Below the pieces are notes generated by a model that worked only from the letters and a program-made list of their open reading frames with translations, was not told the origin of the DNA and did no database searches. The position numbers were made by a program, and so were the translations under genes. From contig JBAZRW010000012.1 in assembly GCA_041662785.1 (NCBI GenBank), forward strand, positions 1-33,840: a stretch of DNA of 33,840 bases, given 5' to 3'. This DNA comes from Bdellovibrionales bacterium. Its GTDB lineage: Bacteria > Pseudomonadota > Alphaproteobacteria > UBA9219. The stretch's first letter is position 1. Each line of letters opens with the position of its first letter. Of this stretch, positions 1-8,237 are shown piece after piece.

Positions 1-132
1 GATAGATCGAAAAACATCCACACTTCGGACAGTTTTTGTTGTGACACCTTCAAAAACTCCCTTTTCCTCAAATCTATCATAAACTTATACGAAATCTACC
101 CACACCTTTTTGATCATTATGCCAAATTACCC

Positions 133-152
133 GTTACAAGAACCGGGTACAA
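133..152. repeat. Left copy of element-boundary / integrase arm-type repeat
   Basis: The sequence gttacaagaaccgggtacaa lies just before the integrase remnant. Positions 2881-2899 carry ggtacataaccgggtacaa, identical over the last 12 bases (aaccgggtacaa) and similar before that. Each copy holds two spaced gtaca-type motifs. The pair brackets about 2.75 kb of accessory DNA, so they could be att-site remnants or integrase arm-binding sites. Function is inferred. Confidence 0.5.
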
Positions 153-169
153 TGGCAGGAAGTAGCAAA

Positions 170-679
170 ATGCTCACAGAAACCCAGTGCAGAAATGCAA
201 AGCCCTCAGAGAAGCCCTATCGGTTGGCAGACGGCAGGGGTTTATATTTGGAGGTGAAACCAAGCGGCACAAAAGCATGGCGGTATCGCTTCGAGCTTTC
301 CCATGAGGGGAACCGTAAAGAGAGCATGTTTGCCATCGGCGACTATGCCTATGTCCCCGGAAAAGAGACTGAAGAAGAAGCCCAAACCAGACGTTGCGGT
401 GGACGCTTTACCTCAGCTGAGGCACGCAAGGAACGCGACCGGGCTCCCGGCCACAATGGGTCGAGAAGCGACGTGTTGACGGACGTCATCCGTTATCAGA
501 GGGGTTATTCAAGCCCCGGTCAGCCACAAGGACAAACCGAAGCCATATTGCAGGAAATCATCTGCAATGACAATCGGCTTACATTGCATCGTCAGACAGA
601 GCACCACGAGGCACAAGGCATGGCATTTGAGCATCCCGCGCTGTCCGCTTTGCTGATTTTTCAATGGGGCTATGGTTAA
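170..679 (+). pseudogene. Tyrosine integrase (DUF4102 arm-binding type), decayed remnant
   Basis: The first ~60 residues from the ATG at 170 (MLTETQCRNAKPSEKPYRLADGRGLYLEV...) match the N-terminal arm-binding domain of P4-like tyrosine recombinases, including the conserved GLYLEVKPSGTKAWRYR stretch. After that, similarity continues only by changing frame. PQWVEKR is readable in one frame near 460, VLTDVIRY in the next near 474, GLFKP back in the other near 517, and an IFQWGYG-like piece near 655. The core-binding domain is thus broken by several indels. The catalytic domain with R-HxxR-Y is absent; a full protein would be about 400 residues. The start at 170 has AGGAAG about 8 bases upstream; a TTG at 110 only extends the frame. 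It is a dead integrase marking the left edge of an old integrated element. Confidence 0.82.
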
Positions 680-892
680 GAGCAAATTCTCATCCCAATG
701 TTTTTGTTGGAAAAAAGGATTAACGAGGCTTATTTATTAACAAATGGTAAACGTAAGTTATTGAAAGTAATAGAGAAATTGTTTTAAGGCTGGATTTTTG
801 CTATTATCCGTTAGCAGACAAAAAGGAATTTAGCGCACCGCGCAACAATTAACAGGCCACGAAATCATTTTACCAACCCACAGGGGGACGCT

Positions 893-1342
893 ATGCTGAA
901 CGCAAGATATTTAGAAAACACCATTTCAACACACCCCGTGCTTATCGACGCAATGTGGGGCGTAGAGGGCGATAACGAAGTGAAGCGGACAGTCCCAGCT
1001 TTGAGATCTGTTGCAAGGATCATCACAAACAGAGACAGCGTTTCTGGCTCGCGTTCGCAGGCCTATGTGTTTCCTTTGCCAGACGGAACACTTATTCGTT
1101 TGGACATCAACGACGATAACACCTACGACTATAAAAGTGCGACGACGATACCCGACACGCACCCCGCTGCAAAGGCCTATGCTCAAAATCTGGGACATTC
1201 GGTTGAGTTTACGCTTGCCGAAGAAGGAGATATTGGCCCTCGCGCCAATCCTGCCGATGTTAAAAAATTGAAGGAACGCCTTGAAGCGGATATATGCCGC
1301 TATCAGCAGGAACAGGCAAACGAACACCGTTTGAAACTTTAA
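893..1342 (+). CDS. Hypothetical protein, 149 aa, in integrated-element remnant
   Basis: I do not recognise this protein. It has a clear ribosome binding site (AGGGGGAC) about 4 bases before the ATG. It starts 29 bases before the end of its own reading gap to the next gene, with which it probably forms a unit. The product is soluble, without signal peptide or membrane segment. The centre (residues 50-85, SGSRSQAYVFPLPDGTLIRLDI) looks like a beta-rich fold, and the C-terminus from about 118 (ADVKKLKERLEADICRYQQEQ) is a charged, probably coiled-coil helix. Its position between an integrase remnant and a DUF5681 gene suggests mobile-element cargo. The antisense frame over the same stretch lacks a comparable start site and is ignored. 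Confidence 0.65.
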   Translation: MLNARYLENTISTHPVLIDAMWGVEGDNEVKRTVPALRSVARIITNRDSVSGSRSQAYVFPLPDGTLIRLDINDDNTYDYKSATTIPDTHPAAKAYAQNLGHSVEFTLAEEGDIGPRANPADVKKLKERLEADICRYQQEQANEHRLKL

Positions 1343-1370
1343 TCGTCATAGCTTCACTTTTAAGGGAGAG

Positions 1371-2315
1371 ATGACGATGGTTGCCAAGTGGCTGACCCCC
1401 GATGAGATTATTGATCTGATGATGGGGGTGATTCTCAAAGATCACACCGCCGCTTGCCCCTATTTTGGCCGCGCCCATCTTTACACAGGCCCTCGGAAAG
1501 AAGTTCACGGGAAAGGAACAAATATCCTTGGCTACATTCACGACAATGACAGCAATCACGAACGCGCCAAGTTTTTGGCTACAACTTTCGACGCCAAGCT
1601 TATTGACGAGATGAATGTCTATACGCTTGTTTTGAACAACATTGTTGGATCGGGACATAACGTTTATCGCTACATTCATGCCGCCTTTGACGATCAAAAG
1701 AAGTCAGAGAAAGAAGCAGATGATGAAGCTGACCGCGTTATGCGCAAAGCCTCAAAATATTTTGTTGATGGCCTCTGGGGTCATGTGACGACTTCCGTTT
1801 GCGGCGCGGGAAGAAACAGAATTTTCTTCGACACCGAATTCCCGCGTCTTGGCAAAGAAACCGTTGACCTTATCACGGGGCTTGCAAAATCCTGCGATAT
1901 TGAGACAGTTAATGAAGGCTCCATTATGGACATTCGCAAGCTGTTCAAGTTGAACGCTATTGAAACGGCGTACCGTGTTGTTTGCGTCAACGAGCAAAAC
2001 TTGCTCAACCGTATGGCATGGGATAAGGCTTCCGAAGAAATCATGCGCCATTGCCTTGACGTTGAAGAGTTCTATATGATTGATCGTCAAAAGGGATGGA
2101 AGGCAGCGGCGAAAGAATTGTTCATCGGTGGCGCTCCCGTGCCGGAACTGGTGCGCTTGGATCGCAAGCTCACACGCCAAGACCGTGCCGCCAAGCGTTC
2201 ACCGAAATATTGCAAAAGCCCCGCCGAGCGTCTTTCTCAAAAAGAATCCAAATTGCTGCATTTCGTAACAGCGATTGCCGCAAGGACAGCCAGCGCGACC
2301 GTTGCCCCGCGTTAA
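1371..2315 (+). CDS. Hypothetical protein, 314 aa, in integrated-element remnant
   Basis: I do not recognise this protein. The ATG at 1371 follows AAGGGAGAG closely; a second ATG at 1377 is possible. It lies 28 bases after the preceding unknown gene on the same strand, so the two are likely co-transcribed. No signal peptide or membrane helix is visible. The first 120 residues contain several His, Asp and Glu residues (HDNDSNHERAKF near 62; GSGHNVYRYIHAAFDDQ near 93). A charged segment KKSEKEADDEADRV follows at about 111-124. The C-terminal 50 residues are strongly basic (RKLTRQDRAAKRSPKYCKSPAERL), which would suit nucleic-acid contact, but this is only inference. It is probably cargo of the integrated element. 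Confidence 0.65.
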   Translation: MTMVAKWLTPDEIIDLMMGVILKDHTAACPYFGRAHLYTGPRKEVHGKGTNILGYIHDNDSNHERAKFLATTFDAKLIDEMNVYTLVLNNIVGSGHNVYRYIHAAFDDQKKSEKEADDEADRVMRKASKYFVDGLWGHVTTSVCGAGRNRIFFDTEFPRLGKETVDLITGLAKSCDIETVNEGSIMDIRKLFKLNAIETAYRVVCVNEQNLLNRMAWDKASEEIMRHCLDVEEFYMIDRQKGWKAAAKELFIGGAPVPELVRLDRKLTRQDRAAKRSPKYCKSPAERLSQKESKLLHFVTAIAARTASATVAPR

Positions 2316-2382
2316 GACAAAAAAATAAACGCCTCCTTTGCAACATAAGGCTCTTCTTTGTCAGTCCTAATCAGGTGCAGAT

Positions 2383-2841
2383 ATGGACTTTGACCGCGAG
2401 TCAACAAGAGAATATTCTTCTTTCGTAATCGTTGAGAAATGCAGTGAGGAAGCAGTGGCAAACACAGAGAACCTATCCCCTTGGGCAGAAGGACAGTCGG
2501 GCAACCCCTCCGGAAAGCAGAAGGGGACGTTGAACCGCGCCACGATCCTGAAACGCTATCTTGCGGCTCCCCTGAAAGAAGCCCCCACAGACATCCCCAT
2601 TGAGCTGGAAGGCCGGATCACGGTTGAGGAAGCCATTGCCCTCGCTCTTATCAAAAAGGCTCTGTCCGGCGATATGGCGGCGATTAAAGAGGTTCAAGAT
2701 ACGGTGCATGGCAAGATAGTCGAAACTTCGGAAGTCAGCCATAGCTACACCCAGATGGGTAGCGTTATGGTCGGGCAAGCTGACAGGGCTATGCGCCACC
2801 TGACTTTTGATGTAGGTACTGAAGCCCTCTTACCAATGTGA
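2383..2841 (+). CDS. DUF5681 domain protein (phage/mobile-element associated)
   Basis: The segment WAEGQSGNPSGKQKGTLNRAT (about residues 34-54) is the hallmark of the DUF5681 family, usually written F.pGqSGNPaGrpkGsrn. The family sits near phage packaging and transfer genes and is often likened to small terminase subunits; its true function is unsettled. The helical stretch after it (VEEAIALALIKKALSGDMAAIKEVQDTVHGK, read in parts from about 85) matches the family's second conserved part. The ATG at 2383 has no good ribosome binding site. The in-frame GTG at 2455 has GAGGAA four bases upstream and would give 128 residues starting VANTENLSPW, which fits the domain start better. The gene supports a phage or island origin for the first 2.9 kb. 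Confidence 0.75.
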   Translation: MDFDRESTREYSSFVIVEKCSEEAVANTENLSPWAEGQSGNPSGKQKGTLNRATILKRYLAAPLKEAPTDIPIELEGRITVEEAIALALIKKALSGDMAAIKEVQDTVHGKIVETSEVSHSYTQMGSVMVGQADRAMRHLTFDVGTEALLPM

Positions 2842-2880
2842 TCCCCATTGAAACAAAGAGGGGTAGCGTTTATAAAACTG

Positions 2881-2899
2881 GGTACATAACCGGGTACAA
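2881..2899. repeat. Right copy of element-boundary repeat
   Basis: ggtacataaccgggtacaa pairs with the copy at 133-152; the last 12 bases are identical. It sits between the DUF5681 gene and the housekeeping tyrA gene, where a right junction of the integrated element would be expected. The 138-bp gap from 2842 to 2979 holds nothing else that I can identify. Confidence 0.5.
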
Positions 2900-2979
2900 A
2901 ACGTATTGCTTGATTAATAATGCGTTTAAGTACATATGGCTAGAAGGTAACTTCAGATTTAATGTATAGCCGCGCAGGC

Positions 2980-3750
2980 CTACGCCTTCTCCCTATTCTC
3001 TTCCAAATACTGGCGCAGAGCGTCGGCCTTGGCGAAGAACGTCTGGCTCACGTCATGCACATAGGGGTTCTCGCACTCAATCGCCAAGAAGAGCTCAGGC
3101 GAGCAAAACCGAACCATGTTCACAGACTCAATCAACAGTTCATAACTCTTGGTCGTCATGCCTATGGGGAACGGCTCAAAATCCTGAACCAGCATTTTCG
3201 AGACAAGATGCGTAAGGCCGAAAACAACCGCCGCCTCACGGTCGTGCTCATCGGGCGTCGCCATGATCACTTTCAGCGCGAGCGCCGTTTCTAGAAAGCC
3301 TTTAAGCTTTTCAACCCTCTCTTGCGGGCAACGCAAAGGGCATAAAACAATCTTCTGCCCTTCGATGCCGTTCTTCCCGCTTTGTGGGCCAAAGAGAGGA
3401 TGCGTCGCGATAAGGTCAACATGGGATGGCAGATCGCGCAGCATAAGCGCGGCAGGCTTTACTTTAACCGAGCCAACGTCCAGCACCAGAGTCCCTTCAC
3501 TCAAATGATCCTTGATCGAGGCAATCGCCTCCTCCATGCGTGGCACAGGCGCACCGATAATCACCACGTCAGCCTTGGCCACTTGATCGGGCGGCAGCAT
3601 CGCGATGCCATGGGCGTCGGCAAACGTCTTTGCCTCTGACGCTGGATCATATGCCTGCAAGGTAAAATGCGGCAAAAGATGGCGAGCCATCAGTTGTCCA
3701 AAAGAACCAAGGCCCAAGAGACCAACGGTCTTCTTCTGATTATCTGTCAT
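2980..3750 (-). CDS. tyrA: Prephenate dehydrogenase (TyrA family)
   Basis: TyrA oxidatively decarboxylates prephenate (or arogenate) on the way to tyrosine, in the cytosol. Counted from the ATG at 3750, the Rossmann nucleotide loop GLLGLGSFG lies near residues 10-18. The family motif THPLFGPQSG lies near 116-125, its His being a substrate-site residue. A TPDEHDREAAVVFGLTH segment near 165-181 matches the dimerisation-domain start. At about 256 residues it is a short, single-domain TyrA without a C-terminal ACT domain. Possible starts are GTG 3759, ATG 3756 and ATG 3750; the last is preceded by AGGTG at a normal distance. It follows the chorismate mutase gene by about 80 bp on the same strand, giving two consecutive steps of one pathway. 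Confidence 0.9.
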   Translation of the reverse strand: MTDNQKKTVGLLGLGSFGQLMARHLLPHFTLQAYDPASEAKTFADAHGIAMLPPDQVAKADVVIIGAPVPRMEEAIASIKDHLSEGTLVLDVGSVKVKPAALMLRDLPSHVDLIATHPLFGPQSGKNGIEGQKIVLCPLRCPQERVEKLKGFLETALALKVIMATPDEHDREAAVVFGLTHLVSKMLVQDFEPFPIGMTTKSYELLIESVNMVRFCSPELFLAIECENPYVHDVSQTFFAKADALRQYLEENREKA

Positions 3751-3832
3751 CGTCATCACCTAAGAAAAAACAACAAAATCCCACTTCGCTTTTATAGCGA
3801 ACGGGGAAAGGGTCGATTGTTAGAAAGAAAAA

Positions 3833-4735
3833 CTACGCCGTCCGCCGCCCGCCTTTGAGGGGGGCCGGATAACCGCCAAGGGGCGTAAGCTGCTGCATGC
3901 GGCTGCCCATCATGGCCTTGATACGGCTCAGGCGCGTATCATTGCGCCCAACGAAGCCTTCGACTTCCGCCAAGAAGGCCGTAGGAGCCGAAGCGCCGCG
4001 TCCCATGCTGTGGGTCAGCATTTGGCGAACCTTATAGCCCGCCTTACCCAGCAGGCGCTTCATCTCGGCCTCAGGCACATGCGTGCATTGCAAGGCCAGA
4101 AAACTGCGATCATCGCCCGTCAGTTCGGGATAAAGCTTGCCGACAACTAAGCCCATCGGCATGGCGCGACGCGCATTACTGCGGCCAGCCTTCAGGATTT
4201 CCGTCGGCATAGATTGAAAAACCGTCAACACATTGGCTTTATCCGCCGTCAATAAAGGCCACCACGCATCCTTCTCATCCTGCGCGGGCGGCGGCACGAC
4301 AGCCACGGTAATCTTGTTTTCCTTAAGTGCCTTGATGGCAGCAACAGCCGTCGGGTATTCGACCAGCGGCGTGAACGAGCCATAATGATCGCGGGCGACG
4401 TCCCACAGGTCAGGCCCTTTATCAGGCGCATAAACGCCGACCTTCAGCCCGCCTTCAAGAAGGGTAAAGGCCCCGATCATCTGACGCCACAGGCTCACGA
4501 CAAGACCTTCAGGAATCTTGCCCTGCGGCCCAGCCATTAGCGCGCGGAGCATCTGCGCCTCGCGTCCCGGACGGATATAAATATGCTGCTTGCCTTTAAT
4601 TTTGCGAACATGGTCAATGACTTCCGACCGCTCACGCAGCATGTCGTGAAGGACTCCATCAATTTGATCAATACGAGCCCGTAGATCGGCCAGTGCTTGT
4701 TTATCGGGGCTGATAGCTGCGTTCTTCATAACCAT
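3833..4735 (-). CDS. Chorismate mutase (AroQ domain) with ~200-aa C-terminal region
   Basis: Residues ~13-95 form an AroQ-type chorismate mutase domain: LADLRARIDQIDGVLHDMLR, then ERSEVIDHVRKIKG, then RPGREAQMLRAL. These have the spaced Arg, Asp, Arg and Lys expected of the all-helical enzyme, which turns chorismate into prephenate. The C-terminal part (about 97-300) shows an alternating alpha/beta pattern (LKVGVYAPDKGPDLWDVARD; AIKALKENKITVAVVPPP). It lacks the prephenate dehydratase signature, so I would not call it a P-protein, although it may be a diverged dehydratase or periplasmic-binding-like fold. ATGs at 4735 and 4729 are both possible; no strong ribosome site decides. It lies between a methyltransferase gene (58-bp gap) and tyrA, probably as one operon. 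Confidence 0.82.
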   Translation of the reverse strand: MVMKNAAISPDKQALADLRARIDQIDGVLHDMLRERSEVIDHVRKIKGKQHIYIRPGREAQMLRALMAGPQGKIPEGLVVSLWRQMIGAFTLLEGGLKVGVYAPDKGPDLWDVARDHYGSFTPLVEYPTAVAAIKALKENKITVAVVPPPAQDEKDAWWPLLTADKANVLTVFQSMPTEILKAGRSNARRAMPMGLVVGKLYPELTGDDRSFLALQCTHVPEAEMKRLLGKAGYKVRQMLTHSMGRGASAPTAFLAEVEGFVGRNDTRLSRIKAMMGSRMQQLTPLGGYPAPLKGGRRTA

Positions 4736-4793
4736 AATTTCGTCCAGTCTCTATTCTTTCAAAAGGTTAGCAAGGTAACTTACACTACTTTCT

Positions 4794-5561
4794 TCAGAAA
4801 GCCAAATGCGTTGTTTTCAAGGTATTACGCCCCGTCGGCACAGGCGCAGGCGGAAACGGTAAAGGCAAGACAAAGCGGCGTTTTGTAACATTGCATTTTG
4901 TCATGGCAGGGGCATAAACCTGCTTGCTGGCATGGGCCACCAAGACGCCCCCGCCCCCCAAGAGAAGCGCCGAAGCCGCCCTTTCCATCCACGGCGCAGC
5001 CAGCATGGACAGACGTGACGAACAAGGCGGCATGAAAAGAGCATGGCCTATCTTTTCAAGGAAGAAATGCTCACGCACAAGACATCGAAGTTGCGAAGCC
5101 GAATAGGGCTGCCCCACGCCAAACGGTGTTTGATCGCTCAGCGCCCACAGCCCACGCCGGTTGGGAACAATAATAACGATCTGGCCATTGGGTTTCAAAA
5201 TGCGCCAAGCCTCTTGCATAACAGCAGCAGGATCGGGGGCCAGTTCTAGCGCATGCAAAAGAAAAACACGGCTGACGGACTCATCTTCTAAAGGAAGCTG
5301 GGTCAGCGAAGCCAAACACGCCACATTGGGGCCTTCGCGTGGCCAGAACGCCACGCCCTGCGAATCGGGCATGACGGCAAGGAGCGCCTTGGCCTGCCCT
5401 AGCCATGGCCGGAGCAAAGGCGTGCCATAGCCCAGCGCGGCCACCGTCTCGCCCTTAACGGAAGGCCAAAGGCTGGCCAAACGCCTACGGAGGAGCAGGC
5501 TTGTAAGCCGCCCCAAAGGGGAAATGTAAAATTCTCGTAAATCAACAACATCCATGGTCAT
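4794..5561 (-). CDS. Class I SAM-dependent methyltransferase
   Basis: This is a soluble protein of 255 residues with a diverged Rossmann methyltransferase core. The opening VVDLREFYISPLGRLTSLLLRRRL is typical of an alphaproteobacterial family that sits head-to-head with glyoxalase II. A degenerate SAM loop ALGYGTPLLRPW lies near 42-53. The post-motif region LEDESVSRVFLLHALELAPDP near 93-113 and EAWRILKPNGQIVIIVPNR near 120-138 match motifs of the methyltransferase-11 class. The substrate is unknown. The gene is divergent from gloB and is first of a leftward group with chorismate mutase and tyrA. The last ~40 residues are Pro-rich and poorly ordered. Confidence 0.82.
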   Translation of the reverse strand: MTMDVVDLREFYISPLGRLTSLLLRRRLASLWPSVKGETVAALGYGTPLLRPWLGQAKALLAVMPDSQGVAFWPREGPNVACLASLTQLPLEDESVSRVFLLHALELAPDPAAVMQEAWRILKPNGQIVIIVPNRRGLWALSDQTPFGVGQPYSASQLRCLVREHFFLEKIGHALFMPPCSSRLSMLAAPWMERAASALLLGGGGVLVAHASKQVYAPAMTKCNVTKRRFVLPLPFPPAPVPTGRNTLKTTHLAF

Positions 5562-5618
5562 TGTTTTTTTCTGCCTTTCATTAACCCCATGTTAGCACCC
5601 TTTTGGCATTCTTGGGAT

Positions 5619-6404
5619 ATGGGATTTTCAATTGATCTTTTGTCGGCCTCTGCCGACAACTACATCTATCTGGTCAGCGATGTTGCGCTGGGACTAGCCA
5701 TGGTCGTTGATCCAGGGGATGCCGACGTGGTGAAACGCGCCTTGCAAAAGAAAGACTTGCATCTGGCGTTGATCCTCAACACCCACCATCACAGCGACCA
5801 TACGGCTGGCAATGCCAAGTTGCAGCATGATTACGGCGCGCCGATCATCGGGCCTTCAAAAGAAGCCCACCGGATCGAAGGGATTTCGCGTAGCGTGGAC
5901 GAAGGCGACTTTGTGACCTTTTCCGACCTGCGCGGCCAAGTCATCGAAACGCCCGGCCACACGATGGGAAGCCTGTCCTATTACTTCCCTGAAATGAAGG
6001 CTCTGTTTAGTGGCGACACGCTGTTTTCCCTTGGCTGCGGACGTTTGTTCGAAGGCAACGGGGCGCAAATGTGGGCCTCCCTGCTTAAGCTCCGTGCTTT
6101 GCCCGATGACACCCAAATCTATTGCGGCCACGAATATACCGAGCGAAACGTCAGCTTCGCCCTCATGCTGGACAAAGACAACGCCACGCTGAAGACGCGC
6201 GCCGAGGAAGTCACCGCCCTCCGCAAAAAAGGTCTGCCAACCCTGCCCGTTTCATTGGCGCAGGAAAAGGCGACCAATCCGTTTTTGCGCGTGGATGATC
6301 CGGCTTTCCAAAAGATGCTGCAGAAAAATGGCTTCCCGACTGATGTCGATCCTGCCGCTATCTTCGGCTCACTTCGTGCCGCCAAGGATCGGTTTACGAA
6401 GTAG
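5619..6404 (+). CDS. gloB: Hydroxyacylglutathione hydrolase (glyoxalase II)
   Basis: Glyoxalase II cleaves S-lactoylglutathione to lactate and glutathione, finishing methylglyoxal removal in the cytosol. The metallo-beta-lactamase metal site is complete: THHHSDHTAG (near residue 56), ETPGHTMGS (near 110), FSGDTLFSLGCGRLFEG (near 129) and YCGHEYTERN (near 168). GCGRLFEG is diagnostic of the family. The C-terminal helical domain with NPFLRVDDPAF binds the glutathione part in known enzymes. From the ATG at 5619 (MGFSIDLLSASADNYIYLV) the protein has the usual length, 261 residues. The ATG at 5589 would add ten residues outside the conserved start. It is transcribed away from the methyltransferase. 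Confidence 0.93.
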   Translation: MGFSIDLLSASADNYIYLVSDVALGLAMVVDPGDADVVKRALQKKDLHLALILNTHHHSDHTAGNAKLQHDYGAPIIGPSKEAHRIEGISRSVDEGDFVTFSDLRGQVIETPGHTMGSLSYYFPEMKALFSGDTLFSLGCGRLFEGNGAQMWASLLKLRALPDDTQIYCGHEYTERNVSFALMLDKDNATLKTRAEEVTALRKKGLPTLPVSLAQEKATNPFLRVDDPAFQKMLQKNGFPTDVDPAAIFGSLRAAKDRFTK

Positions 6405-6434
6405 GCTCTAGGCCTCGGCCTCGTCGCTTCCTTC

Positions 6435-6648
6435 CGTCATCCCAGAAAACTTTCTCTTCGGGCGCATCGCGCACGAAAGAAAGTTGGTCTGGGATCCAGC
6501 TTCCCTAACCGTCCTCACAGTCGTTTGTTCATCGCTTACTGATAGTGACACTGGATCCCACGTCCATTTTTTTTCGCACACCCCGCCTTCGCGGCATCGC
6601 CGCTACGGCGCGGCAAGTCGCGCGAAGAGAAAATGTCTTGGGATGACG
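6435..6648. repeat. GTCAT...ATGAC palindromic repeat, copy 1
   Basis: The block begins cgtcatccca and ends tgggatgacg, so its ends are inverted. Inside, gaaagaaagt/actttctc and gcgcgaagag/ctcttcg-type segments form nested hairpins. Its central part (cgtttgttcatcgcttactg, then actggatcccacgtccattt) recurs almost exactly at 22448-22507. It fills the gap between gloB and recX. Confidence 0.8.
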
Positions 6649-6665
6649 AAAGGGCGTGTCTAGCG

Positions 6666-7271
6666 CTAGGCCTCGGCCCCGTCGATATCTGCCTCCAGAA
6701 CCTTGCGGATCACGTCAAAGGAAAAACCGGCACGGGCCATCGCGGCGACTTCTTTGTTTTTTCGTTTGGCCACAAGGGCTGCGTCTGTGGCAGGCGGAGA
6801 CGGCGGCGCAAAACGCCCCATCTTCTTTTTCTTGGCAAACCGCAGGGCCGCTGCCAGCTCTTGCCCCTCGCCTTCATCTTGCTCATAGGATTCCAAGGCG
6901 CGCTGCGTCGCCTCGGCCTTAATGCCCTTTACCGCCAGCGTTTGCGTAATGCGCCTCGCGCTGCGACCCGCACGGCGAAGGCTCTCCACTTTCATCGCGG
7001 CAAAAGCTTCATCATTGATCACGCCACTGGCTTTATGCTGCTCGACGATATGATCAATGGCTTTGACGAGAGCCGCTTGAGCCTCCCTATCCGCCGCAAA
7101 GACCACGTCCTGCATGACAGCGCGGCGCACGCGGTTTTCCAGCACGCGGCGCAGGCTGGCCTCTGTCGCGGCGTAGCGCGCCAGATAATATAAGGCAACA
7201 TTCGCCAGACGCTCTGGCGTTGGCTTTTTCAAAGGGCGATGAGAGGATCGGGGCGGACGTGGGGCGGGCAA
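6666..7271 (-). CDS. recX: RecX family regulatory protein
   Basis: RecX binds and restrains RecA filaments. The start (PTPERLANVALYYLARYAATEASLRRVLENRVRR, residues about 17-50) is the characteristic first tri-helical RecX repeat of alphaproteobacterial members. It is followed by VIDEAF-like VINDEAFAAMKVESLRRAGRS and RRITQTLAVKGI near 84-117. The end (KEVAAMARAGFSFDVIRKVLE) is the third repeat. The 201-residue length is normal for the class. The start is TTG at 7271, preceded by CAGGAG at about 10 bases; no closer ATG fits the domain. recA is not in the window, so this is a stand-alone recX downstream of three small exported-protein genes. Confidence 0.85.
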   Translation of the reverse strand: MPAPRPPRSSHRPLKKPTPERLANVALYYLARYAATEASLRRVLENRVRRAVMQDVVFAADREAQAALVKAIDHIVEQHKASGVINDEAFAAMKVESLRRAGRSARRITQTLAVKGIKAEATQRALESYEQDEGEGQELAAALRFAKKKKMGRFAPPSPPATDAALVAKRKNKEVAAMARAGFSFDVIRKVLEADIDGAEA

Positions 7272-7344
7272 AAAATAAGACTCCTGTTGCTAGGGGCAAG
7301 AGAGTCTCCCCCCTGCCTAAGGCGAAGTCAAGAAGGGCAATAGG

Positions 7345-7734
7345 CTAAAGAGGCCTGCAAAGCCTTTCGCCGTTCCCGCCATCGCGCTTATAGCAACGAT
7401 AATAGGCTCTGGTTGCCTTATCCACGCAAACGAAGGAATCGTCGCTTTGATCCCGACGACAGGAATAACGGTCGCCTTTATAGGCGGGGCGGCCATACTG
7501 ATCATGAAGCCTTTCCTTGGCCTCCTCCCATGAATCCCTAGACGCATCAACAGGATTATGAAACTCGCCAACCCAGAGATTGCCAAGAAAAACATTCTTG
7601 CCATGCGGCGCATTAGTGGGCGTTGTTGCACAACCCACCTGCATCACCGAGGTCAAAAGCGTCAACCCCACCAGCGCGGCTTTGGCAGGTTGAGTCAAAC
7701 TTGCGGCAACTTTCTTAAAAAAACGTCCAACCAT
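7345..7734 (-). CDS. Small putative lipoprotein, Cys-rich tail
   Basis: This 129-residue protein has a basic N-terminus and a hydrophobic stretch ending LTLLTSVMQVGC near residue 35. That is a plausible though imperfect lipobox, with Gln instead of Leu at -3. The mature part is polar (WVGEFHNPVDASRDSWEEAKERL) and then Cys- and aromatic-rich (RYSCRRDQSDDSFVCVDK, AYYRCYKRDG, RLCRPL), with four Cys that could form disulfides in the periplasm. AAGGAG lies eight bases before the ATG. It is the third of three genes with similar design and 30-40-bp gaps, so probably one operon. The function is unknown; I see no family signature. Confidence 0.72.
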   Translation of the reverse strand: MVGRFFKKVAASLTQPAKAALVGLTLLTSVMQVGCATTPTNAPHGKNVFLGNLWVGEFHNPVDASRDSWEEAKERLHDQYGRPAYKGDRYSCRRDQSDDSFVCVDKATRAYYRCYKRDGGNGERLCRPL

Positions 7735-7773
7735 GATGAAACTCCTTAAACAATAAAAGTGAGAGAATAACTC

Positions 7774-8205
7774 TTAGCGTTCGTAGCGATCCTCACGGTG
7801 ATGATGGCGATCCCGATCAACCCGAATGCAGTTTACTTTCCCCAAAATGTTGGCCTCAAGATCATAGCCTTGCGGACAAACCAACTGACCCCATGAATCT
7901 TCACGCGGTTCAACGGCCTGTGGCGCATCACCATTGCGCAGGTTCCGGTTGCGGCCATAATAGCCTTCGCGCTCATCCCGATAAACCTGCCCATCATAAA
8001 GATTGACGCGAATGTCCGTCCTCTCGCGCCATCCATCAGGGTCGCGGCGCTCGATGGTCGCGCCAGAGGGACCAACATGAACCTCAATGCGCGTGCTGTC
8101 TCTGGCCAAAGCAGGCACAGCCATAAGAGCCGAAAGTCCCACAGCCACAAACAATTTATTGCCTTTTGTCGTGATTTCCTGACGTGCTCTTGAAATAATC
8201 GTCAT
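7774..8205 (-). CDS. Small exported protein, charged and His-rich C-terminus
   Basis: This 143-residue protein has a signal peptide: basic start, hydrophobic KLFVAVGLSALMAVPALA at about 17-34, and a likely cut after ALA. The mature protein begins RDSTRIEVHVGPSGATIERRD, a short beta-rich stretch. It has a two-Cys segment (QLVCPQGYDLEANILGKVNC) and ends DRDRHHHREDRYER. The His/Arg/Asp tail could bind metal or polyanions, but that is inference. AGGAAAG lies five bases before the ATG. It is the middle gene of the three-gene exported-protein group, 32 bp after the upstream gene. The segment EDSWGQLVC echoes DSWEEAKERL of the next gene, hinting at shared ancestry. Confidence 0.75.
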   Translation of the reverse strand: MTIISRARQEITTKGNKLFVAVGLSALMAVPALARDSTRIEVHVGPSGATIERRDPDGWRERTDIRVNLYDGQVYRDEREGYYGRNRNLRNGDAPQAVEPREDSWGQLVCPQGYDLEANILGKVNCIRVDRDRHHHREDRYER

Positions 8206-8237
8206 GTTGTCTTTCCTGTCAAAAAACGGTTACGCTT

